NCBI GenBank assembly: GCA_002338505.1
Contig: DDIK01000141.1
Span: 1 to 11,560, forward strand
Source of the DNA: Bacteriovorax sp. UBA1852
GTDB lineage: Bacteria > Bdellovibrionota > Bacteriovoracia > Bacteriovoracales > Bacteriovoracaceae
Direction of reading: 5' to 3'
Length of the DNA: 11,560 bases
Shown piece by piece: positions 1 to 6,490 of this stretch (position 1 is its first letter; each line of letters opens with the position of its first letter). The position numbers and the translations under genes were made by a program. Under the pieces are notes generated by a model, which worked only from the letters and a program-made list of their open reading frames with translations, did no database searches and was not told the origin of the DNA.

Positions 1-264
1 GTGGAAACTATCCTAAAATTATCCGCAAGTAAACTAATAATAAAATTAAAATCAAGACCTAAAACATTTAAGTGGATCGATTTAGAAAAAATATTAAGCA
101 GTCTTGGTTTTGAAAAGCTAGAAGGCTCAGGTTCACGAGTGAAGTTTATTAATAATGAAAACGGACTCATGATAAACTTGCATAAACCACATCCTAAGCC
201 TGAGCTAAAAGCTTATCAAGTAAAACAAGTAGTTGAAAACTTAGAGTCTGGAGGTTTAATATGA
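1..264 (+). CDS. hicA: HicA-family mRNA interferase toxin
   Basis: HicA toxins are small double-stranded-RNA-binding-fold ribonucleases that cleave mRNA and are held inactive by HicB. The family is recognised from the segment at about residues 24-87: a W-I-D-L-E-K-I-L-x-x-L-G-F helix, then GSGSRVKF, then INLHKPHPKPELKAYQV and a C-terminal helix. This matches the HicA subgroup in which the GSHH histidine of classical HicA is replaced (GSRVKF here) and histidines sit in the LHKPHP strand. The reading frame opens with GTG at base 1, so the true start may lie upstream of the window. The roughly 25 residues before the HicA core are longer than usual, and no ribosome site can be seen. The stop overlaps the hicB start by four bases (ATGA), which implies translational coupling. 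Family assignment is secure; activity is inferred. Confidence 0.85.
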   Translation: METILKLSASKLIIKLKSRPKTFKWIDLEKILSSLGFEKLEGSGSRVKFINNENGLMINLHKPHPKPELKAYQVKQVVENLESGGLI

Positions 265-593
265 AAAATAAATTTTTAGAATATAAAGGGTATTATGGAT
301 CTTATGAGCTTTCCGAAGAAGATGAAGTTTTTTTTGGGAAACTAGAGTTTATAAAAGATCTTGTTTCCTACGAAGGGCAAACTCCTAAAGAATTGAAGAA
401 TTCTTTTATAGAGGCCGTGGACGACTATCTTGATACGTGTGCCACACAAGGTAACGAACCGAATAGGCCATTTAAGGGCTCACTTAACGTAAGGATTGGA
501 GAGGAGTTACATAAGAAACTTGCCCTATCCCTTCAAGATGGTGAGAGTATCAACTCTAAGATAAAAAAGGCAATTGAAAGAGAAGTATCTTAA
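261..593 (+). CDS. hicB: HicB-family antitoxin
   Basis: HicB binds and neutralises HicA and usually represses the operon through a C-terminal DNA-binding domain. The protein has 110 residues. Residues 5-60 form the degraded RNase-H-like HicB fold, with the typical YKGYYGS start, a D-L-V-S-Y-E-G strand and the E-A-V-D-D-Y-L helix. Residues 70-110 (SLNVRIGEELHKKLAL, then a helix ending EREVS) look like a ribbon-helix-helix domain, so this is the DNA-binding HicB type. A GGAGG ribosome site at 250-254 sits 6 bases before the ATG, inside the end of hicA. The toxin-first order is the usual one for hicAB. Autoregulation would act upstream of base 1, outside the window. Confidence 0.88.
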   Translation: MKNKFLEYKGYYGSYELSEEDEVFFGKLEFIKDLVSYEGQTPKELKNSFIEAVDDYLDTCATQGNEPNRPFKGSLNVRIGEELHKKLALSLQDGESINSKIKKAIEREVS

Positions 594-836
594 ATAATAT
601 CCTATTGATTTTATCAGAATGTCAGATCAAGTCTAAACTTTTACATTTAAAAATCAAGAGGATACAGCGGCACTTAATTATTAAAACAAAAAATACCGTA
701 TAAATCGCGTCATTTGAGAAGCGACTTAATTCATTAATATTATGAAGTTTTTCTTGATAAGTAGACCTATACATTCCCAAAAAGTTGCCTTTTGGCGGTT
801 TAAGCCCAAGTAAGTAGAATCGAAAAAAGGAGTTTG

Positions 837-862
837 TGCAACAGAACTGATATTCTGTTGCA
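837..862. repeat. perfect inverted repeat, 10-bp arms, 6-base centre
   Basis: The arms are TGCAACAGAA (837-846) and TTCTGTTGCA (853-862), separated by CTGATA. The geometry is identical to the repeat at 4029-4054 and the two match at 16 of 26 positions, including the TGC...GCA ends and four of six centre bases (C-x-G-x-T-A). Arms of this size around a 6-bp centre are the layout of Xer/dif-type tyrosine recombinase core sites, so a recombination site is one reading. A weak transcription terminator is the other: TATTTTT follows about 6 bases later on the plus strand and a T6 run about 9 bases later on the minus strand. Confidence 0.55.
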
Positions 863-1055
863 TTACTCTATTTTTAATAACAAATTAAACACAAAGTCAG
901 TTATCATTTTATTATATTAGCTTTTCTTATGGTCAAGAAGGTGTTGTGGATGCAAGCAAATAAAAAATACTTAATTTCATATTTTTAAATTAGCCAATAA
1001 TTACTGGCACAAAACATCATAAGTATAAGTAATTAATGGCTTTTATTGGTTACCG

Positions 1056-1177
1056 TGTAAACTTATTGCCAGGAAGTAAAAATTTCCATATCCTGTTGAA
1101 ATAAAACAAGTAATGTAATAATAATGTAAACTTAAGATACAATCAACCGATAATGATTGTAACAAGGGCTTGTAAAC
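1056..1177 (+). promoter_or_regulatory. TGTAA box array upstream of the RES-Xre operon
   Basis: TGTAA occurs five times in the same orientation, starting at 1056, 1114, 1125, 1158 and 1171. Three copies extend to TGTAAAC (1056, 1125, 1171), and two to TGTAAACTTA (1056, 1125). Spacings of 11, 33 and 13 bases between the last four are close to whole helical turns, as for a protein binding one face of DNA. The last copy lies between the weak AAGG ribosome site and the ATG at 1178, so a bound repressor could also block initiation. A possible -35 TTGAAA (1096-1101) and a poor -10 TAATAA (1119-1124) would place the promoter inside the array. The natural candidate binder is the Xre-type antitoxin encoded by the operon; this is inference. 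Confidence 0.4.
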
Positions 1178-1816
1178 ATGAACAGTAGAAACAATAAAAG
1201 TAAGAGATCTGTTATTAAATATGGAGAATTCTCTGGAATTTCCCTTGATGAGAATGGGATGTCCATTTCCTTAAACAATCTTCCTGTTGCTTCTCACTTT
1301 TTTTCTTGCTCTGATTTTAAAGTTAAAGATATAGGTAGCTCTATTGCGATTTTATTTGGTCAAAGATCGGCGTTTTCAGATACTAATATACTTAACACTG
1401 CTGTTGAAGTTCGTTTGCAAAAAGACTTTACTCTTGAAGCAGTCTATTCAAATCACTACAAGAGACCTTCTTTAAAAAATGAAAAACCGTTTATTGAAGT
1501 ACTTCATGAAATCTTAAGGTCAAAGAGCCTTGAAGTTAAAGAGCAGACCAATGATCTAAAAGTACCTCAAACAGAGTCTGCATACAGATTATTTCATGTT
1601 AATTATATGAATGCTTCGTATAGTAATGGACAAGTTCTCTTAGAATTCTTTTTGGTTTCTCCTGAATTAATTTCATCACTTTCCCAAGGATATAAGCCCA
1701 GAGAAAATTCTAGGGTAAAAAATATTATTTCTATAATTGGATCTCTACCTGTAATGACTTCATTTCTAGATGCATTTGGTAGTTGCATTAAAGAGGAGAT
1801 TAAATATGATGAATGA
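1178..1816 (+). CDS. hypothetical protein, first gene of the RES-Xre operon
   Basis: This 212-residue protein is not recognised. It has no signal peptide or membrane segment, so it is probably cytosolic. A basic N-terminus (residues 1-14, SRNNKSKRS) precedes alternating short strands. Residues 36-65 (ASHFFSCSDFKVKDIGSSIAILFGQ) loosely recall the strand pattern of SecB/DUF3467-like proteins, but the likeness is too weak to assign. Its last 11 bases overlap the antitoxin start at 1806, and the antitoxin's AGGAG ribosome site lies inside its coding sequence, so the two are almost certainly cotranslated. RES-Xre loci are normally two genes, which makes this a candidate third component such as a chaperone, co-antitoxin or regulator. 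It could instead be an unrelated gene transcribed with them. Confidence 0.7.
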   Translation: MNSRNNKSKRSVIKYGEFSGISLDENGMSISLNNLPVASHFFSCSDFKVKDIGSSIAILFGQRSAFSDTNILNTAVEVRLQKDFTLEAVYSNHYKRPSLKNEKPFIEVLHEILRSKSLEVKEQTNDLKVPQTESAYRLFHVNYMNASYSNGQVLLEFFLVSPELISSLSQGYKPRENSRVKNIISIIGSLPVMTSFLDAFGSCIKEEIKYDE

Positions 1817-2351
1817 ATCTATTGAAGACTTTGTCTATGGTAGTACATGTGAAGTCATGCCTGAAAAAGAAGCTGGAGGATGGCAATCTAAAAGAAGGAA
1901 AGTTCAATCGCAGAAAATTCGTATATCACCAATTTATAGTAAAAATAAAATTGTCCTTTGCACTTCTAAAAATGCTTTCATATCAAATGCTCCAATAAGA
2001 ACCTCCTTAAAAGAAAGAGCATGGCTTACAGACATTGAAACATTTAAAAGTTATTTTAAATTATCTGATGAAATGTTGGCATCATTACTTAAGACGAGCC
2101 GTACGACACTCGACAAAATAAGACGTAAAGAGCAAACTCCTAATTCTAGCCTAAAAGAGAACATTAGAGAAATTATGTCTGTTTTTATAGAAGTAAAAAA
2201 AATGTTTAGAGATAAAAAATATCATGCTAGAAGTTTTTTTTATTCTTCCAATGATTTCCTCGAAAATAAAACTCCATGGGAATATATTAAAGAAGGTGAT
2301 GATTATTCAACTTCAGATGTTGCAGGTCTTCTTAGGAGAATGCAAGGTTGA
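1806..2351 (+). CDS. Xre/MbcA/ParS-type antitoxin of a RES-Xre pair
   Basis: This antitoxin is predicted to bind and inhibit the RES toxin encoded next and to repress the operon. ATG 1806 is chosen over an upstream in-frame ATG at 1770 because AGGAG at 1794-1798 sits 7 bases before it; the protein is then 181 residues. Residues 1-75 are a basic, variable N-terminal extension. Residues 77-110 form a Cro-like helix-turn-helix (FKLSDEMLASLLKTSRTTLDKI). Residues 118-181 are the toxin-binding domain: a long helix, then NKTPWEYIKEGD and a terminal VAGLLRRMQ helix, as in DUF2384-type antitoxins. It overlaps the upstream gene by 11 bases and the toxin start by four. The upstream TGTAA boxes are candidate operators. 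Confidence 0.85.
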   Translation: MMNESIEDFVYGSTCEVMPEKEAGGWQSKRRKVQSQKIRISPIYSKNKIVLCTSKNAFISNAPIRTSLKERAWLTDIETFKSYFKLSDEMLASLLKTSRTTLDKIRRKEQTPNSSLKENIREIMSVFIEVKKMFRDKKYHARSFFYSSNDFLENKTPWEYIKEGDDYSTSDVAGLLRRMQG

Positions 2352-3010
2352 ATTTAACTTTTCGTGCATGCTCAGAAGAATATAAAGAGATACATCACAT
2401 AATTAGTGGTATAGGTGCTAAGCAGTCTGGGGGGCGCTGGAACTTAAAAGGGACACCTGCTGTCTATACTGCACTATCTCCTGAAACAGCTGTGCATGAA
2501 AAAGTATATTATATGCTCTATCAGAAAAAGCACTTTAGCAACAATCATCTAGGAAGCTTAGCAGAAGAGTGTTTGTCATATTATGAAGTCGAGATAAAAG
2601 TCGCCAACAAAATGGATGTCACTGACTTGACAAATATAAGCAATATAAATTTATTAGCAAAAGAAAGTGGCTTAGAACCTATCGAAAATATTATAGAAAC
2701 TCAAATGAATTCACCGGGATTCAACAATAGGTTTACCGCAAAAATAGGAAGTAAACTTTTAAAAGATGGTCAAGATGCATTTAAAGTTAAATCTGCAAGA
2801 CATAATAACGGTGAATGTATAATTATCAATCCAATATTTTTAAAAACAGCAGATATTGAAATTGTTGAAGAAAAACAAGTTTTTTTATATTTTGACGATG
2901 GAAAAGGCAAACCTATATTAGGCAAAGGAAACCCTGTTATCAAAAATATATTCCATAGCTCATATGATAATGTAAACTTTAAAAAAATTTCTCTCACATT
3001 AAATAATTAA
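2348..3010 (+). CDS. RES-domain toxin (NAD+-degrading)
   Basis: RES toxins deplete NAD+ by an ADP-ribosyltransferase-like fold acting as an NAD+ phosphorylase or glycohydrolase, causing growth arrest unless bound by the Xre partner. Family signatures are visible: GGRWNLKGTPAVYTALSPET at residues 28-47 with R30 and Y40, E51 in the following helix (AVHEKVYY), and K-S-A with S149 followed by a CIIINP strand (157-162). R, E and S are the residues that name the family. The only plausible start is TTG at 2348, with AGGAG at 2334-2338; it overlaps the antitoxin stop (TTGA). A weak start coupled to antitoxin translation should keep toxin output low. At 220 residues it is somewhat long, with a C-terminal tail after about residue 180. 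It converges on the recombinase with a 9-base gap. Confidence 0.87.
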   Translation: MNLTFRACSEEYKEIHHIISGIGAKQSGGRWNLKGTPAVYTALSPETAVHEKVYYMLYQKKHFSNNHLGSLAEECLSYYEVEIKVANKMDVTDLTNISNINLLAKESGLEPIENIIETQMNSPGFNNRFTAKIGSKLLKDGQDAFKVKSARHNNGECIIINPIFLKTADIEIVEEKQVFLYFDDGKGKPILGKGNPVIKNIFHSSYDNVNFKKISLTLNN

Positions 3011-3019
3011 AGAAATCTT

Positions 3020-3979
3020 TCAGTAATCAAGACTTCTAACAAGGCTCCTCCTAAGTCCTTTTCGTCGTTTATCATATTCCTGAGTCGTCGTTACAGATTT
3101 ATGACCAACTTCATCCTTCACATCAATTATATTGGCTCCAGAGTCTAATAATACTTCAATAAAGGTCGCTCTTGCCGAGTGTGCTGATATCTTCCCGGAT
3201 ATTCCTACTTTCTGACAATATTTTTCTATAATCCTATTTAATGTTTTCGGATTTATCTGTTTTTCTAGATTTGTTGGATCTTTAGGATTCTTTGTTGGTA
3301 CAAATAGCCAGTCAGTAGGGGAGCGTTCACGACTTCGATCTCTCATCCAATCTAAATATTCTTCGAGGGCAAGCTCTAGTTCTGGGTGTACAAGCTTTTG
3401 TAACTGCTTTCCACCTTTGTCTGTAACTCTTAATATCATGCCATGATTAGTTTCAAAGTAGTCTTGTCTTTTTAGATTTAAAACCGCGGACTTTCTTAGA
3501 CCAGTCATCCAAAGAGTAAAAAGAAGTGCTTTATGAAGTGGGCCGGATTCATCTGATTCAATACTTTCAAGCAAGCTTCGAGCTTGTTCTTTGGTCAGTG
3601 CCTGAGTTGGATTTTTAACTTCTTTCTTAGGCCTTCTAACGCTTTTAACAACATTTGATGATAAAAGACCTTCCTTTACCAGAAACTCAAAATACGCTGA
3701 TATTGAAGCTAGTTTTAAATTCACTGATGTCGGTGCCATCTTATTTCCATTTTGCCCACGAAACTCAATTAAGTAGTCTCTGTATTTTGCAATATGGTCA
3801 CGATCAATTTTTGTAATACAACTTACATCTTCATAAAACTCATTCATCCAAGAAAGAAAATCACGAAGAGCGATTGAATAAGTTCTCTTAGTTTCTAAAG
3901 AGATGTAATCTCCAAGAAATTTTTCATTGATTGTTAAAGGAAGAAGTACTTCCGAATTGTTTAGCTTTAAAACACCCAT
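3020..3979 (-). CDS. tyrosine-type site-specific recombinase
   Basis: This 319-residue protein of XerC/XerD-like length and layout should cut and rejoin DNA at inverted-repeat core sites. Residues 14-115 are the SAM-like, core-binding N-terminal domain (TKRTYSIALRDFLSWM). Residues 125-310 are the catalytic domain with the full set of residues: R162 in TGLRKSAV, K188 in the beta-hairpin TDKGGK, H267 and R270 in HSAR, H293 in VGHKS, and the nucleophile Y302 in TTTQEYDKR. The usual acidic residue after GLRxS is alanine here. There is no phage-integrase arm-binding domain or integron-specific insert. ATG 3979 is the only good start, but no clear ribosome site precedes it. A dif-like inverted repeat lies about 50 bases upstream, and the gene sits beside two toxin-antitoxin systems, which suggests a role in moving or maintaining this segment. 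Confidence 0.9.
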   Translation of the reverse strand: MGVLKLNNSEVLLPLTINEKFLGDYISLETKRTYSIALRDFLSWMNEFYEDVSCITKIDRDHIAKYRDYLIEFRGQNGNKMAPTSVNLKLASISAYFEFLVKEGLLSSNVVKSVRRPKKEVKNPTQALTKEQARSLLESIESDESGPLHKALLFTLWMTGLRKSAVLNLKRQDYFETNHGMILRVTDKGGKQLQKLVHPELELALEEYLDWMRDRSRERSPTDWLFVPTKNPKDPTNLEKQINPKTLNRIIEKYCQKVGISGKISAHSARATFIEVLLDSGANIIDVKDEVGHKSVTTTQEYDKRRKGLRRSLVRSLDY

Positions 3980-4028
3980 GTATCAATTGTAGGGGAAAAG
4001 TGTGCTTAGGGATATTTTAGGCAGATTA

Positions 4029-4054
4029 TGCCCGATAACAGGTATTATCGGGCA
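4029..4054. repeat. dif-like inverted repeat upstream of the recombinase
   Basis: Perfect 10-bp arms TGCCCGATAA (4029-4038) and TTATCGGGCA (4045-4054) flank a 6-base centre, CAGGTA. The inner arm ends ATAA and TTAT around six bases match the layout of bacterial dif sites, where XerC and XerD bind either side of a 6-bp strand-exchange region. It starts 50 bases upstream of the tyrosine recombinase start codon, a common position for a recombinase's own target or operator. No T-run follows on either strand, so it is unlikely to be a terminator. Compare the repeat of equal geometry at 837-862. Confidence 0.6.
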
Positions 4055-4200
4055 GAGCTTTGAGAGCGTGCGTGTTGCCTATAAAAGGGTCTGGAAAATA
4101 TTGAGAGATTTGCACTTTCGCAATATGGCTACTAAGCCATTACCCTATTTCACACGTTCATTTTATAAATAGAATATCTTTTTAACGCTAACATAGAAGT

Positions 4201-4216
4201 GTTAAGAATTCTTAAC
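4201..4216. repeat. perfect 16-bp palindrome
   Basis: GTTAAGAATTCTTAAC is a perfect 8+8 palindrome with no spacer, 76 bases upstream of the lipoprotein start. The spacing and symmetry would suit a dimeric repressor operator for the downstream gene. No partner regulator is identifiable, so the role is unknown. Confidence 0.4.
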
Positions 4217-4292
4217 TAAAGACTACGGAATTCTCAAACGATAAGAAAATGATGCTTATTTATTAAAAGCTAAATCAAAAGGAGTTCACTTT

Positions 4293-5210
4293 ATGAAGTA
4301 TATATATTTATCCATAATAAGCTGGCTTATGCTTTCTTGTTCCAGTTACACTGTGCTAGACTCAAACCTACAAAAAGATTTGAGCAAAAAAAAGCATAAA
4401 CCTATATTGAAACACTCTCTATATATAAGTACGGACTCTAGAGCTACTAATTGCTCATTTAATTTAGCTTCAGGTTTTGAAGAACACACAATAGATGTTT
4501 GCTTTATTAGAGAAAAACTAATATCTACATCCTTAGGAAGGTTTTTTAAAACATCAGAAAGTCGAATTAAAGTCGACACACTTTTTAGTGTTAATAACTT
4601 AGAAAGGAGTTATTACACTAACCTAGGAAGTCTGGAGATCAAAATAATTTTTCATCACCCAAATGACATTATGAACGGTACTGTAATGATGTCGGACCTT
4701 GTAGTTTATAAGCCAAGCAACATGCGGCAAGCGATTTCAGCTACACTGAATAAAATATTCATAGACTTTGCAGAGTACATACATAATCATCAAAATGAAT
4801 TTTCTAATTTTATTAAAAATGGAGATCAAGATTTTGCTGTTAATTTTAAAAAATATAATAGTAATAAGTTTACAGAGCAATACATCACAAACTTTAAAAG
4901 AAGCTATGAGAGCTTAAAAAAAGATGATGACAAAAGGTTTGCTTACGAAGCATACCAAAAACAACAAAACACAGCTAAAATACTCAATGGCATAAAAAAA
5001 ATGAATGATAGTTTTGAACAAATGGATTATGCAAATCCAAGACTTCATAATAGACAGCCCTCATCTACACCTCAACCATTATATCAACCAATACAAGTAC
5101 AGCCATTAAAAAAGAATTGGACAAGGAAGTGTGGATATAAGCCTATGCCGCAACTTGGATGTCGAATTGGCGACTGTGTAAATGGGCGCTGGGAACAAAT
5201 TTGTAACTAA
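4293..5210 (+). CDS. predicted lipoprotein with C-terminal four-cysteine module
   Basis: This 305-residue envelope protein belongs to no family I can name. Residues 1-15 are a short hydrophobic signal ending in WLMLSC, giving lipid-modified C16; methionine at -3 makes the lipobox slightly atypical. Residues 17-245 are a mixed globular region with a charged, helix-rich part from about 150. Residues 246-275 are a Pro/Gln-rich linker (PSSTPQPLYQPIQVQP). Residues 280-304 form a compact module with C280, C290, C295 and C304 around GYKPMPQLGCRIGDCVNGRW, probably two disulfides in the periplasm or at the surface. The layout (anchor, body, flexible linker, small disulfide module) suggests a tethered protein presenting a binding head, but no ligand can be named. 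AAAAGGAG at 4277-4284 sets the ATG. The gene appears monocistronic. Confidence 0.8.
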   Translation: MKYIYLSIISWLMLSCSSYTVLDSNLQKDLSKKKHKPILKHSLYISTDSRATNCSFNLASGFEEHTIDVCFIREKLISTSLGRFFKTSESRIKVDTLFSVNNLERSYYTNLGSLEIKIIFHHPNDIMNGTVMMSDLVVYKPSNMRQAISATLNKIFIDFAEYIHNHQNEFSNFIKNGDQDFAVNFKKYNSNKFTEQYITNFKRSYESLKKDDDKRFAYEAYQKQQNTAKILNGIKKMNDSFEQMDYANPRLHNRQPSSTPQPLYQPIQVQPLKKNWTRKCGYKPMPQLGCRIGDCVNGRWEQICN

Positions 5211-5290
5211 CTAACTCTCATTAGTATGATCGGTGGGCATGGTAAGGTTTGACTGTGCAAGACAAGCTCAACAAGAGAAATAGTGCAGAA

Positions 5291-5686
5291 TGGACTTCCC
5301 CAAAAAAATTGGACAATTAAGTTAGGTCGGTTATAACCCTAACAAGGAGTATGACCTTGAGCAAAAACAAGAGGAAGTCAGTATGCAAGTGAGGCGTACA
5401 GAATTTTTTTGAAGGCACATAATAGAGTACCAATTATGTCGAGAAAAGGGAATTGTTATGACAATGAATTTCTTGAATCGTGGTTTGCCTCTCTTAAGAA
5501 AGAGTGGTTTTACAGACATGATTATAGAACGGAATAAGAGTTAAGGCAGATAATTTTCGAATACATCGAAGTATGGTATAATAGAAAAAGACGCCACTCG
5601 TCGCTTGATTACAAGAGTCCGATTGACTATAAGTTAACTCACGAAACCGCTCTAAAAAAACTGTCCTAAATATTTGGAGAACTCCA
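5291..5686 (+). mobile_element. internally deleted IS3-family insertion sequence
   Basis: Both terminal inverted repeats survive. The left end (5291-5318) begins TGGACTTCCCC and the right end (5659-5686, read on the minus strand) begins TGGAGTTCTCC; they agree at 21 of 28 positions. Inside are the extreme start of orfA (AAGGAG, then ATG 5351 or TTG 5357 encoding SKNKRK) and the C-terminal third of orfB. IS3 elements are normally about 1.2-1.5 kb, so most of orfA and the first part of orfB are missing. The join falls at about 5369-5378. No target-site duplication is seen (GAA on the left, CTC on the right). With the ends intact it could only move if a full-length relative supplied transposase. 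Confidence 0.8.
5373..5669 (+). pseudogene. IS3-family transposase OrfB, C-terminal fragment with internal stop
   Basis: Translating from 5373 gives GSQYASEAYRIFLKAHN, then PIMSRKGNCYDNEFLESWF, then an in-frame TAA at 5535-5537. It resumes as ELRQIIFEYIEVWYNRKRR, HSSLDYKSPIDYK and a stop at 5667-5669. These are hallmark motifs of the IS3 rve (DDE) integrase domain: S-R-K-G-N-C-Y-D-N, the catalytic glutamate in F-L-E-S, and Y-N-x-K-R-x-H-S-S-L-x-Y-x-S-P near the C-terminus. Both catalytic aspartates are lost to the internal deletion; the position before RGSQY, normally aspartate, reads threonine at the junction. The protein cannot be active. The good match outside the stop suggests fairly recent decay. 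Confidence 0.9.
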
Positions 5687-5914
5687 CTCTATTATTATCT
5701 TCGTATGTATAAGACCGGAAAAGTCTTTTGTGCGGTAGTAATTTCTTGTCACAGCTAAATATAGTCATTATGTAAATCAAAGTCAATCAATGAAAAGTAA
5801 AAAGAAAACTAGTAAGGATACTCCAAAAAAATAATCTTTATGAAATGGTAGGATTTCTACACTAAAAAAAAAGCAATTCTCTCCGAGAAGAAAACAATAT
5901 CTTAAAGGAAAAAA

Positions 5915-6466
5915 ATGAAACTACTATGCTTTACAAGCTTAATCATTGCAATCTCATCATGCACGAGTACGAAAGAACTAATGGATAAGAATTACCTCAA
6001 TGGCAAAGTCATTACCGAAGAGTCTAAAGTAACGAAAGAGAGAAGTACAACACTCTATCCAATAACTTTAGATAACATTAATGTTCTATTGGGGTTAAGT
6101 TTTGATCATACTAAAAACAAAAGATACCTTATTATTGAGGTTATTGGGGCGCACATTCTAAGCAAGGTGACGATCAGAATTGATGAAGATGTTTATGTGC
6201 TAAATCCAAATAGCACAGAAACGGTACGAACAAGTGGTTCAATGGGAAGTCTGAATCCATCGGAGTATAGAAACTACTCGCATCAGTATTACAATATAGA
6301 AAAAGAAATACTGGATGATGTCGCAAAGGCAAAGAGTGCATACCTAAGGGTAGACTTCTTAGGGTCTAATAAGTACGTTGAAAGTAAAATGCTAGAATAT
6401 AAAAACACTGCTCCACTAAAACAAAAGATCCAAGAGTTTCAAGTTAAAATAAGTAAAACTAAATGA
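5915..6466 (+). CDS. predicted lipoprotein of unknown function
   Basis: This is a 183-residue protein with no recognised family. The N-terminus is a canonical short lipoprotein signal: MKLLCFTSLIIAISSC with I-S-S-C as the lipobox and C16 as the lipid-modified residue. The mature part is mostly beta-strand by pattern at residues 45-105 (LYPITLDNINVLLGL, RYLIIEVIGAHIL, VTIRIDEDVYVL). A helix at 128-150 and a charged C-terminus follow. This resembles a single small beta-sandwich domain held at a membrane. AAAGGA at 5904-5909 supports the ATG. The next gene starts 24 bases after the stop, so the two are probably cotranscribed. Localisation is well supported; function is unknown. Confidence 0.8.
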   Translation: MKLLCFTSLIIAISSCTSTKELMDKNYLNGKVITEESKVTKERSTTLYPITLDNINVLLGLSFDHTKNKRYLIIEVIGAHILSKVTIRIDEDVYVLNPNSTETVRTSGSMGSLNPSEYRNYSHQYYNIEKEILDDVAKAKSAYLRVDFLGSNKYVESKMLEYKNTAPLKQKIQEFQVKISKTK

Positions 6467-6490
6467 GATATACACATATAAGGCAAAAAA

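Larger units (their letters stand above)
594..1177. other. gene-free stretch between hicB and the RES-Xre operon
   Basis: This 584-base, very AT-rich stretch holds no convincing gene. Two things stand out: a perfect 10-bp-arm inverted repeat at 837-862 and a cluster of TGTAA boxes between 1056 and 1175, both listed separately. On the minus strand one frame stays open for about 77 codons across 640-870, but its only ATG gives about 50 residues and has no properly spaced ribosome site. It may be coincidental or a decayed gene. No tRNA or CRISPR repeat was seen. Confidence 0.6.
3980..4292. other. divergent intergenic region with three inverted repeats
   Basis: This 313-base region separates the leftward recombinase from the rightward lipoprotein gene and must carry both promoters, though neither shows a clear -35/-10 pair. 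It holds three inverted repeats: the dif-like repeat at 4029-4054, ATGGCT/AGCCAT around ACTA at 4125-4140, and the perfect 16-bp palindrome at 4201-4216. No gene is visible. Confidence 0.6.
5211..5914. other. gene-free stretch containing a decayed IS3-type element
   Basis: No intact gene lies between the two lipoprotein genes. Bases 5291-5686 are a deleted insertion sequence, described separately. Bases 5211-5290 show nothing recognisable. Bases 5687-5914 are AT-rich leader for the next gene and hold a weak stem (AAGAC 5711-5715 with GTCTT 5723-5727, then TT) that might act as a poor terminator. Confidence 0.6.

Noticed and set aside
640..870. Long open minus-strand frame between hicB and the RES-Xre operon
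   Set aside because: Its only ATG leaves about 50 residues and lacks a spaced ribosome site; no motif is recognised.
1603..1788. Minus-strand ORF inside the first gene of the RES-Xre operon
   Set aside because: It lies wholly inside a better-supported gene and has no family signature.
1813..1998. Plus-strand ORF overlapping the antitoxin start
   Set aside because: It is an out-of-frame shadow of the antitoxin; the antitoxin frame has recognisable domains.
5331..5519. Minus-strand ORF across the IS3 remnant
   Set aside because: The opposite strand encodes clear IS3 transposase motifs; this frame is their antisense.
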